From NCBI GenBank assembly GCA_039707655.1, contig CM077671.1:303676509-303740508 (forward strand): 64,000 bases of DNA, in the 5' to 3' direction. Shown in pieces: positions 54,294 through 64,000 of the stretch (its first letter is position 1; each line of letters starts with the position of its first letter). The notes under the pieces were generated by a model. It was given only the letters and a program-made list of their open reading frames with translations, did not search any database and was not told the origin of the DNA. This stretch comes from Elymus sibiricus. Lineage: Eukaryota; Streptophyta; Magnoliopsida; Poales; Poaceae. A program made the position numbers and the translations under genes.

Positions 54294-57084
54294 AACTATG
54301 CATTATGCCTAGCTAAGGGCATAAAACAATAGCGCTAGTTGGGAGGCAACCCCATAGTTATCTTTATTTTTTCTTTTTAATTACTTGTTGTTTTTTATAA
54401 CATGATTATTTACTCTATAATGAAGGTGTTTTTATGTTTTAATTAGTGTTTGTGCCAAGTAAAGCCTTTGGGATGACTCACAAGATGAGTAGAATTGATA
54501 TGGTGCAAAAACAGAAACTTTAGCGTCCAGTGCAGAATTTCTTTCATTTTACTGGAACGTCTTTTTTATCCGAATGTTTTACACAGTATTTCCATACAAA
54601 CTATTGAGGTTTTCCTAATTTTTCAGAATTTTTAGAGGTACATAATTATAGGTTCTCTACAGATCTGTTCTGTTTTAGACAGATTCTGTTTTTGCTTGCA
54701 TAGTTTGCTTGTTTTAATGATGCTATGGATTGTATCGGGGGGTATAAGCCATGGAGAAGTTAGAATGCAGTACCTATTATGCAATAATGAAATAAGAATC
54801 AATTTATAACAGTACCTAAAGTATTTGATATGTTGCTTATACTAACGGATCTCATGAAGTTTTGTTGAGTTTTGTGTGATTTAAGTTTTCATGTTTTGGG
54901 TGTTATAATGATGGACGAAGGAATAACGAGCGGCAAGAAACTAGCTTGGGGATTCCAAAGGCACACCGAGGTAATATTCTAGGAAGACTCAAGCGTCTAA
55001 ACTTGGGGATGCCCCGGAAGGCATCCCCTCTTTCGTCTCAATCCATTGGTACGTCACTTGGAGCTATATTTTTATTCGTCACATGATATGAGTTTTGCTT
55101 GGAGCGTCGTATGCTTTTGCTTGTTTTTGCTTTTGGTTTTAGTTTGCCACAATCATCCTTTTGCTGCACATTCTTATTTTAGAGAGAGACACCTTCATCA
55201 TAATTTATTAGAATACTCTATGTGCTTCACTTATATCTTTTGAGCTTAGCAGTTGCTCTAGTACGTCACTTATATCTTTTTGAGCACGGTGGCATATAGA
55301 TTTTGTAGAAATAATTGCACTCTAGTTATTTAGTTATATTTCTTTAAGAGTTAATAAATAGTGATGGTAATTTGCATGGGTCATAAGACTAGTCAAAAAA
55401 TAATAGGTATTCAATGAATGATAATCAAAACCATCATGTAGCACATTAAAGAGAAATCTTGGGTTAATGATATTGATGTGGTAATGTGAAAGGGTGTGAG
55501 TGCATGGTTGTCGGTTCGTAGAAGTATCGATATTAAGAGGTGTTAATTTCCCGTTTGTCTAAATATTAGAAAAAGGCATGGTGGGGATGTGTGAGCATTT
55601 CTATTCCTCGTTGAAATCCTAGTGTTGTTTCGGGTCGGAGGCGCGCGATGGTTAACTCCTCCCAACCTCCTCTCTCGGGGCATGCGAGTAGTACTTTGAT
55701 TTGTGATAAAACTAATAAAACTTTGCAATAAGTATATGAGTTCTTTATGACCAATGCGAACCCGTGGACATCCGCAATCTCACCACCCCATATTTTGCTA
55801 GCCTCTTCGGTACCGTGCATTGCCCATTCTCACCTCGAGGATCGATGCGAACTTTGCCGGTGCATCCAAACCCCGTGACATGATACGCTCTGTCACACAT
55901 AAACCCTCTTATATCTTCCTCAAAACAGCCACCATACCTACCTATTATGGCATTTCCATAGTCATTCCGATATATATTTCCATGCTAATTCCACCGTTAC
56001 ATCATATGACTAGTTCATTCATCATCATATTGCTTTGCGTGATCATATAGAGCTGACATAATATTTGTGGCAAAGCCACCGTTCATCATTTTTGATACAT
56101 GTCATGCTAGATCATTGCACATCCTAGTACATTGCCATAGGCATTCATATTGAGTCATATTGTTTCATAGTTCTTCATATCGAGTTTTCGTATTGAGTTG
56201 TAAGTAAATAAAAGTGTGATGATCATCATTAGAGCATTGTCCCGGTGAGGAAATAAAAATGGGAGAGGCCAAATGAGCCCACTATGAAAAAAATGAAAAA
56301 ATGAGATAAAAAGAGAGAAGGGACTTTGCTACTATTCTTTACCACACTTGTGCCTCAAAGTGGCACCTTGTTCTTCATATAGAGAGTCTCATGTTATGTC
56401 ATTTTCATATGCTAGTGGGAATTATTTTCATTATTAATAACTTGGCTTGTATAATCCGATGACGGGCTTCCTCAAATGCCCTGAGGTCTTCATGAGCAAG
56501 CAAGTTGAATGCACACCCCCACTTAGCTTCAGTTGAGCTTTCATACACTTATAGCTCTAGTGCATCATTTGCATGGCAATACCTACTCCTCGCATTGATA
56601 TCTAGCGATGGGCATCTCCATAGCCGGGTGATACGCCTAGTTGATGCGAGACTTTCATCTCCACTTTTTACCCCTTTGATATCTACCACCATATTCTATT
56701 CCACCCTTATGCTATGTCCATGGTTCACGCTCATGTATTGCGTGAAGAATAAAAAGTTGTTGCACATTGAAAAAGTACGATCCAATTGCCTGACTTGGAC
56801 ACCATGGTGCTTGACATTTGTATTAATGTGGTGAAGACAGAGCCATGCCTTACTAATATGATAAAATGAATGGGGGTAAACATTCTTTGAGGATCGTATA
56901 TTTTGAAAGATTGATGATTATGTTGCTTGTGCCTATAAATATTACTATGTTGGTGTTTGTTAATTAATCATTTCTAAATGAGCATACATGCAAAAGATTA
57001 CATATTGGGTAGCATGTCGCATCAAAAATTCTGTTTTTATCATTTACCTACTCAAGGATGAGCGGGAATTAAGCTTGGGGATGC
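54294..57084 (+). other. Long 3' untranslated region of element H
   Basis: 2.8 kb without a credible ORF between protease and the 3' LTR. 54460-55100 is related to the duplicated block in C's 3' UTR and contains the hairpin at 55005-55028. 55560-56480 and 56480-57070 have no recognised content. The polypurine tract is the last 14 bases. Confidence 0.65.
55005..55028 (+). other. Perfect 9-bp hairpin in the H 3' UTR
   Basis: GGGGATGCC, loop ccggaa, GGCATCCCC; preceded by gactcaagcg and followed by tctttcgtct, both also found around the C copy at 12669-12692. The arm with its flank, acttggggatgcc, resembles the element's own polypurine tract aagcttggggatgc. Confidence 0.75.
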
Positions 57085-58649
57085 TGATACGTATCCAACG
57101 TATCTATAATTTTTGATTGTTCCATGCTACTATATTATCATTCTAGGGTACTTTTTGAGTATTTATTTACCAATTTATATTATTTTTAAGCACACTAACC
57201 TATTGACCCAGTGCCCAGTGCCAGTTGCTGTTTTCTGCAAGTTTTTATTTTTTCAGGTTTACAGTACCAAACAAAGTCCAATTGCCTCGAAACTTTTTTA
57301 TGATTTTTTCTGGACCAAAAGAAGACCGGGAAGCTTCGGGACGAGACCGTAGGTCGCACGAGGGAGGCACAAGCCAATAGGGCGCTCCGAGGGGGGTTAG
57401 TGCGCCGTGATGGCTTGTCCCTCCATGGTGGCCCCCCTACCCTCGTTCTCTGGCCTATAAATTCACATATATTCCAAAAACCCTACAGGGCATCCCGAAA
57501 TACTTTTTCCGCCGCCACAAGTCTCTGTTCCACCGTGATCCCATGTGGAGCTCCGTTCCGATGCCCTGCCGGAGGGGGGATTGATCATGGAGGGCTTCTT
57601 CATCAACCTTGCTGCCCTCATGATGATGTGTGCCTAGTTCACCACAGACCTATGGGTCCGTAGTTAGTACCTAGATGGATCTCTCTCTCTTGATCTTTAA
57701 TACAATGATCATCGCATCTTCGCTTTGAACTATCATATGTAACTCTTTTGTATGGTGCGTTTGTTGAGATCCGATGAATTGTGGGTTTATGTTCAGGTTA
57801 TTCATGAAAAGATATTGAATACTTGCTAGTATTTTATTTGCATGATTGATATAGCTTCGTAATTCTCTCCGATTTATTGAAATAGTTTGGCCAACTAGAT
57901 TGATACTTCTTCAGTGAAAGGGGTGCGTTGTAGTGGGTTCAATCTAGCGGTGCTCTATATCCCAGTGATAGAAAGGGGACAAGACACGTCTTTGTATTGT
58001 TGCCACTAAGGATAAAACAATGGGGTTAGTTCATGCTAATTGAATCCTCTTTGTCTACATCATGTCATTGTTCTCCAAGCATTACTCTATTTTACTTAAT
58101 AGTCTAGATGCATGCTGGATAGCGGACGATGGTTGGAGTAATAGTAATAGATGGAGGCAGGAGTCAGCCTATTTGCTTATGGACATGATGCCTATATAGA
58201 TGATCATTGCCGTGAATATCACATAACTATGTACTTTTCTATCAATTGCCCAACAGTAATTTTTTTACCCGCCGTATGTTGCCTACATGAGAGATGCCAC
58301 TAGGGAAAACTATGGCCCCGGGGTCTATTAACTTATATATTTACAGAACATATCAATACCTTGCTGCCATTTATTTGTTTTTATTTTATTTTGAAATTTA
58401 CAATTATCTACTATCATCTACACACTTCATTTGCTTGCAAATAACGAGTCCAAGGGGATTGACAACCCACTTGCCCGCGTTGGGTGCAAGTGTTTGCTCT
58501 TTTGTGTGCAGTCGCTGGAGATGGTTGTTGATTAATATTCCTATTGATTCGATAAACCTTGGTTCTTAATTGAGGGAGATACTTGTCCGCATTGTGCTGC
58601 AATTACCTGTTCCTCTTCACGGAAAACCCAACGCAGATCACAAGTATCA
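57085..58649 (+). repeat. 3' LTR of H
   Basis: 1565 bp, TGATACGTATCC...AAGTATCA. Intact copy that shows the empty site of transposon N at 58021-58035. TATA box tataaat at 57456-57462. Confidence 0.94.
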
Positions 58650-58654
58650 CGCCC

Positions 58655-58805
58655 TGATAGCTTGTGGGGCCCTCGTGTGCTTCCTGGACACGTATTTTGA
58701 CCTAGACAAAATCATTATATATATTCCGGTATGTTTTTACCACCGCATCGCTAGTATCTTCTCTGTTCTTGTTTGGGGCTGTTTTTCTGACAGATCTAGA
58801 TCGCC
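58655..58805 (+). promoter_or_regulatory. Candidate splice-acceptor region upstream of ORF3 in G
   Basis: T-rich stretch ending gggctgtttttctgacag at about 58792, 13 bases before the ATG of ORF3. A spliced subgenomic mRNA would explain expression of an ORF lying behind pol. Prediction by eye only. Confidence 0.4.
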
Positions 58806-59317
58806 ATGACGTCGTCAAGCTCCTCCAAGGACAAGTTCTTTGAGAAGGTCATCAACCCCTACCCGCCGGGGGTGATGAAGCACCCTCAAGCCATTGAGAT
58901 GCGTGAGGGTGTGCTCCACATCCGGGGTGTTCAAGGTCCCATGAAGGAGGGAGCGAGGAGGCCATGCTTGCAGCAGTGGAGCAAGAAATCTTCAAGTGCC
59001 AAGGGATGGTTGAATGTGGTCTTAGTGCTAATCACTCTATGATCACGAAATTCATCCGGGAGAACAAGATGGACACTAGGAACGTGGGAGAGGCTCTCTT
59101 CAAGCTTCAAGATTGGATCGATCTTCTCCATGCTCAAATCTTTGACTTGCAAAACCAAAACTATGAGTATGAATCCAGATTTAAAAGGATGAGCATTGCT
59201 GCCGATTTCAGGATTCCGGAGACAAGATCCTCTTTCTATGACGGGGAGCCTATGCCATGTAAGATGGAGGACCAACCTACTACATCATCACCACCATCAC
59301 CCAAGAAGGACGCTTGA
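58806..59317 (+). pseudogene. ORF3 of gypsy element G, downstream of pol, one frameshift
   Basis: Starts ATG 58806 (MTSSSSSKDKFFEKVINPYP) and reads to about 58950. A one-base shift then leads into the frame EAMLAAVEQEIFKCQGMVEC, which runs to a stop at 59315-59317 (PTTSSPPSPKKDA). Total about 170 residues, in the place where Athila-type elements carry an envelope-like gene. There is no signal peptide or transmembrane segment; the middle (LHAQIFDLQNQNYEYESRFK) looks like a coiled coil and the tail is Ser/Pro-rich. So it is not envelope-like by structure. I do not recognise its family; an unknown accessory or captured protein is the fair call. Confidence 0.6.
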
Positions 59318-60889
59318 GTACATGGGTATGGGCACCACCCTTAGCTTGTTTCGTGCTTGGGGGAGGTGCCCCGGTATCGTATCACCACCACTTTTGCCAT
59401 TATCATCTATTTTAGTTCAATCCTTAGTTATGTCGTGATCGAGAGAAATAAAATTTCATCTTTGCTTTGCTTAGAGTTTTTGCTTTGAGTTCTATCTATC
59501 CTTGTAATCGAGTATGAGAGTTATATAATAAAGATTAGTTTGAGTTTGCTTGCTTTACTCTCATGCATCAATCATAGCACTGAAATAAAAGAAACAGAAA
59601 CATAATATGCTAATCCCATGGGGAGTAATGACTTCACATAGAAGAAGTATGTTAGATAAAAATTGTTGGGAATAAATATACACGAAATTAGTCATTGATA
59701 CAATCTATGCAAGATTATGATGGAGGAGAGGAGATTCACATACAAATACACTATCTTGGACATCTTTTTTGATTTTGAGCCCCCAGCAAATATTATATAA
59801 TGCTCAAGTGTTGATGTTGGACATGGAAGACAACATAATGATTATGTTTGTTTACATGCACATGAAATTTATATTTTCATGGATCCTTTAACATGTAGTG
59901 CTTGCTTTAGATCTTTTGCTAGACAAAACTTTTCCGCACCAAGTAGAGATACTACATGTGCGTCCATAACCCCTTAAACTCAGTTTCTTCCCATAAGAGT
60001 CCACCATATATATCTACCTATGGATTGAATAAGATCCCTCAAGTAAGTTGTCATCGATGCACGAAGCAATAAAAATTGCTCTTAAATATGTATGATCTTT
60101 TATTGTAAGGGAAACTAAACTTTGTACGATCTTGTGATGGGAAAGAAATAAAAGCGGCATATTGCATAATAAAGTTTGCTATCATAAGGGGCAATATAAA
60201 GTGGTGTTCCTTTCCACTAAGACTTTGCACATCCAAAACTAAAAAGCGCATGACAACCTCTGCTTCCCTTTGCGAAGGGCATATCTTTTACTTTCATGTA
60301 TTTACTTCTACACAAGAGTCAATAACATTTATTCCTTTTCCTACCTAGTAATTCTATAGTTGGCAAGCATTATGTGTTGAGGAAAGATCTAGATATATAT
60401 ATCCAGTTGGATGTAGGTGATCATGATTCATTATTGTTGACATTATCCTTGAGGTATATGAGTTGGGTGGCAAATACTTTGAGGCCCCCATCTTCCTATG
60501 TGTCTGATGGAAACATTAGCTGCAAAAATATGCAATGAGTGTCAGCAATCATATAAGACTAAATGATAGTTGAGTATGTGAACTTGATAGAATAAAAGCT
60601 CTTACATAGACTCTTCTCTGGAATATGATGAATTGTGATTGTATCAATGACTAAGAACATAGTTTGTTGATTGTCAATAAAGCTTATGCTTCATACTTCA
60701 ATAATTGTGGATAGTTTGTTACTTGTTCATGAGAAGTTATATGATGAAAAACTTGCTGCTATGTTAATATTCATGATGCTCTCATGTTCGTATTCTATTT
60801 TTATCGACACCTCTCTCTCAAATTATGTGGTCATTATTATCGAGTTTGGCTTTCGCTTGAGGACAAGCGAGGTCTAAGCTTGGGGGAGT
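59318..60889 (+). other. 3' untranslated region of G
   Basis: 1.57 kb without a credible ORF. 60420-60889 is alignable with C's 3' UTR next to its polypurine tract. Ends in aagcttgggggagt, the polypurine tract. Confidence 0.65.
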
Positions 60890-61201
60890 TGATACGTCCA
60901 TTTTGCATCATGAATTCTTATTGATATTTATGTTATTCTTGTCCAATATTCCCCATTATGATACAATTCTTATGCCTTTTCTCTCTCAATATTCAAGGTA
61001 ACTCGAATTTTGGACCTCAAAACCAAGAAGATGACTGAAAATTCACTGGACTCCAAATGACCTAAAACTTCACGGAGAATTTTTATGGAATATATAAGAA
61101 TTATTGGGCCAAAAATATACCAGAGGGGGCCACCGTCTGGCCACAAGCCAACAGGGCGCGCCCACCCCCCTGGGCGCGCCCTGTTGCCTTGTGGGGCCCC
61201 A
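60890..61201 (+). repeat. 3' LTR of G, left part
   Basis: tgatacgtccattttgcatc onward; shows the empty sites of F (after tccat) and of the hAT MITE (attcttat). Cut at 61201 by element K, with cccca at 61197-61201 as the probable target duplication. Confidence 0.9.
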
Positions 61202-64000
61202 TGTCGGGACCCCGATCCTAGGCCATATGAATCCAGCCTGTAACATGTCACATCACTTTGCGGCCTCACGCACGGTAACCCACGGCTGCCACCTTACCTT
61301 GGCTGGGACCGTTTGCGCCTTTTGGCTCACGGATATGAACATGTCGCTAGCATTCACACGTCAAAGAACCCGGGTCGACATGACTAGTTATAGACCCAAG
61401 TGGCACAACCGTACAGGGACAGGCATACATAACCCAACAATGCAGGTGTCGGTCATTAGCGTGTGTAGACGAGTCATAGCAAGCTACAGGGACTCAATTA
61501 CGCCATGAGACATAAATGTCATCAACTGCGCGTAGACGAGTCATAGCAGGCTACATGGACTCCATTACACTGCGAGACATTTCCCCGAAGGGACAGACAC
61601 AGCAGCAAGAAGGATACATGCCGGTCAATCAATGTGTCCGGAGCAGTAGCAAGCTACCAAGGCTCGGTGGAAGCACAAGGAGGCATTTGCCCGTAAAGCA
61701 GGCTACTAAAGGTATACAGCTAGGTGTCGAATCCCACACATGCCAATGCATTTCAATCATACACACACTATGCACGATATGCGTAGATACAACATGGCAT
61801 CACAACATAACATTTATTTAGGAGGCTCCGAAGAGCCAACATAGTATAATGTTACAAGCAGGAGGGGTCACATGACCCAACATTCAAAGCATACAAACAA
61901 CAAGCGGAAGTTACATGTCTGGGTACAGACATCTACTAAAAGCGGCTGGAAGAGCCTGAAAAGCTACAACAACCCTACCAAAGGAGCCAGACCTCTGTCT
62001 GGGATTCCCAAGCTAATCTGGTCAACATCGAACTTCACGTCATACGAATCACTAATGAGACTAAAGTCTCATCTGCAAAACATAAATAAGCAAACGTGAG
62101 TACAAAGGTACTCAGCAAGACTTACATCAGAACTATCTACATATGCATCATTGTCAACAAAGGGGGTTGTGGAGTTTATTGCAGCAAGCCAGCTTTGACT
62201 CTTGGCTAACCTCTACTACGACTATGAGTACTTCCTTTGAGGTGGCGTATCGCACACGAATCCACATATTCACCACATCAATACACCACTATGGATCCTC
62301 TCTTGTCTTCCTACGAGAAGCCATCCATAGCACTCACACTTATCTGGAGCATTTTAGAGTATCCAATTAAAATTATCTATGAACAATGCTAGTCTCCAAG
62401 TAGTCCATATCCGAGGACGCGGCTATTCGAATAGATAGTTTACCCTACAGGGGTGTACTTCGTCACACATGCTCCCGCCACTTACCGCCATGTGCACGTA
62501 AAAAGGCACCTCGGCAACCTTCAAGCGGAAGCCAGGCGAGGGAGTCAGCCACGGACGTTAACTTACAATGACTCACGTCCAAGGCAGTCGCCTATCTTAG
62601 TTGGAACCCATAATGGAAGTCCGGCCGAGGTTTCCAACATGGCCTCAAACGTTGTGTGCAGGGCCCCGAGCCTGTCCGGATTGGGCCGTTCATCCACTTC
62701 GTAGGCCCGGCCACACCTATCAATGTTTTGAACTACTGCGACTCCTGGACTGAGAACAGGGTTGGTTAATAGGCCGAGAGAGCTCGAGTTACCGAAGCCC
62801 AACGTGCGGTAGTAGCTAGTCTTGGAACACAAACACGGAACTCAGTTCCTATGAGCGGCTTCAATGACACAACCCACCATGTACTCCTACATGGCTTCTC
62901 ATCACTACCTTCACCAAAACAGGTTCAACACTTAACCCTCATCATCAGGACACAATCATTTCACTCCGGTTCATCACCCAGATGAATCAGACCTGACACA
63001 ACTCTAAGCATAGCAATGCATAACAGGGTGATAGCACAACATGGCTCAAGCATCTACCAGGTATGCTAGGTTGCTTGGTTCAGCTATTTACTGTGACAAT
63101 GACAGGTCATGCAAAGGAGTGGGTTCATCTACCGCAACACAAGTAGCTGTTGAATCGCATTATCCTAATGCATTGAAATGAGAGCAAGAGCGAGAGAGTG
63201 GGATTGTATCGAATATGCTTAAGGGGGGTTGCTTGCCTGACACTTCTGAAGATATCAATGAGTCTTCATCGGTGACAACGATCTCTACGTCGGAACCATC
63301 GTCTACCGGGAAGGAACACCACGGACAAATAGGAAAAGAACACATTCAAGCAATGCAACAAACATGATGTATGATATGGCATGCTAGAGCATTGAATTGA
63401 CCTAGTGCAATAAATAGTCATATAAAGTGAAGTGGAATTCAAATATATACCAAATTCCAACTGCAACACTATTTATTAAATTATCCTAATCATGAAATGT
63501 CCTACTTGGTGATGTTAACTTGCTCAAACAGGCATGATCATGGAATAAACATATTCATTGGATTTTTCTGATCATTTTTCATATATAAGTTATTTTCATC
63601 TGAGTTACAGATTATTTTCTATGATTTTTAGAAGTTTTAAGCATTTTCTGGAATTCCCTGAATTATTTTATTACTAGAAAATCAATTAATGCGTCAGCAA
63701 TACGTCAGCATTGCGTCAGCAGGTCAATACGGTCGGTCCGGGTCAAACCTGACCAGTGGAGCCCACTGGTTAGTGGCTCATGGTCAACTACACTGGCTGA
63801 CTGGTGGGCCAAATCAACTGGTGACTGGACCAAGTCAAGCTGACATGTGGGACCCACGTGCAAGTGACTCAGTTGCTAACTAATTAGTTCAACCTAATTA
63901 AATTAACTTAACAGACCATGCGGGCCCACTGTCAGTGTCTCTAGGGGGTTAATTAGCAGTGTCATTAGCGCTAATCAGGCGCCACGTCGGCGGCTAAACG
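61202..64000. mobile_element. LTR-like end of element K, runs off the window
   Basis: Starts TGTCGGGACCCCGATCC inside the 3' LTR of G. 2.8 kb without a credible ORF. Related to solo LTR L over several blocks (62400-62440; 63560-63760). Contains close repeats of a gcgtcagca word at 63690-63722. The other end, second LTR and any coding region lie beyond 64000, so whether this is an LTR or a whole element cannot be settled here. Confidence 0.7.

Larger units (their letters stand above)
48122..58649 (+). mobile_element. Non-autonomous Athila-lineage gypsy element H, gag-protease only (same LTR family as B)
   Basis: LTRs 48122-49046 plus 51438-52058, and 57085-58649, TGATA...TATCA; flanks cgctc (48117-48121) and cgccc (58650-58654), a 5-bp duplication with one change. 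Primer site at 52070-52087, polypurine tract aagcttggggatgc at 57071-57084. The interior of about 5 kb encodes a gag-like ORF and an aspartic protease only; no RT, RNase H or integrase. It must have moved with enzymes from a relative such as G. It contains a DNA transposon in its 5' LTR and a MITE in gag. Confidence 0.93.
7649..61201 (+). mobile_element. Athila-lineage gypsy element G (Fatima/Sabrina type), host of most nested insertions
   Basis: Discontinuous element made of 7649-7660, 41222-48121 and 58655-61201; the rest of the span is nested insertions. 5' LTR, primer site, gag, pol with protease-RT-RNase H-integrase, an ORF3, polypurine tract and the start of the 3' LTR are all present in order. 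It was inserted at the TATA box of J's LTR. Without insertions the visible part is about 9 kb. The coding region carries several stops and frameshifts, so this copy is dead. It is the only element here with an Athila-type enzyme set, making its family the likely source of proteins for B, C and H. Confidence 0.9.

Noticed and set aside
61202..64000. Host gene at the right edge
   Set aside because: Frames are short and the sequence matches the character of long LTR L, so no gene call is supported.

Overview
This window is plant nuclear DNA, almost certainly from a Triticeae grass (wheat, Aegilops, barley or rye type). The evidence is the repeat content: a copia element with the BARE-1/WIS/Angela LTR, several Athila-lineage gypsy elements of the Sabrina/WHAM/Fatima kind, a Tnp2-type CACTA transposon, Stowaway MITEs, and LTRs starting TGTGACGCC and TGTCGGGACC. 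I found no intact host gene, rRNA, tRNA or CRISPR array. Nearly every base belongs to a transposable element, and the elements sit inside one another. Family names are from memory of LTR starts and are tentative; boundaries rest on TG..CA ends, target-site duplications (TSDs) and matching second copies seen in the sequence.

Layout. The oldest visible layer is gypsy element J (plus; only its 3' end, 6539-7648, is seen). On its left, gypsy B (minus, ends at 6538) sits in an antisense ORF of J, and a CACTA transposon (1-4196, minus, left end outside) sits in an ORF of B. On its right, autonomous-type gypsy G (from 7649, TSD at the TATA box of J's LTR) interrupts J's 3' LTR. G's 5' LTR is split after 12 bases by element F (7661-41216, minus, TSD tccat). 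F's left LTR is split by element C (8515-21401, minus, TSD ccagt). C's upstream LTR is split by the GC-rich element D (14988-20392, TSD acaag). F's tandem repeats are split by a long solo LTR, L (23355-37620, TSD aaccc), which in turn holds a copia BARE/Angela element (24175-32740, TSD aattc) and a solo LTR, M (33137-34752), of the same family as C. G resumes at 41217, with a hAT-type MITE in its LTR and gag-pol at 43258-47991. It is then split by the gag-protease-only element H (48122-58649), whose 5' LTR carries a DNA transposon with a captured gene fragment and whose gag carries a Stowaway MITE. G ends with a third ORF (58806-59317), a long 3' UTR and a 3' LTR cut at 61202 by element K, whose very long LTR-like sequence runs off the window.

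How the parts relate. G is the only element with a recognisable full gypsy pol (protease, RT, RNase H, integrase), now broken by frameshifts and stops. B, C and H share its LTR style, tRNA-Asp-type primer site (B and H) and 3' UTR blocks but lack RT and integrase in what can be seen, so they look like non-autonomous partners that could have used such an enzyme in trans. Points most worth a second look: a two-exon B3-like gene fragment inside the DNA transposon at 49047-51437; a perfectly paired hairpin conserved in the 3' UTRs of C and H; an intact 261-residue unknown ORF in C; different ORFs behind the same LTR/leader in B and H; antisense ORFs near the 3' ends of F and J; ORF3 of G; and a 17-unit, about 46-bp GC-rich minisatellite in D.
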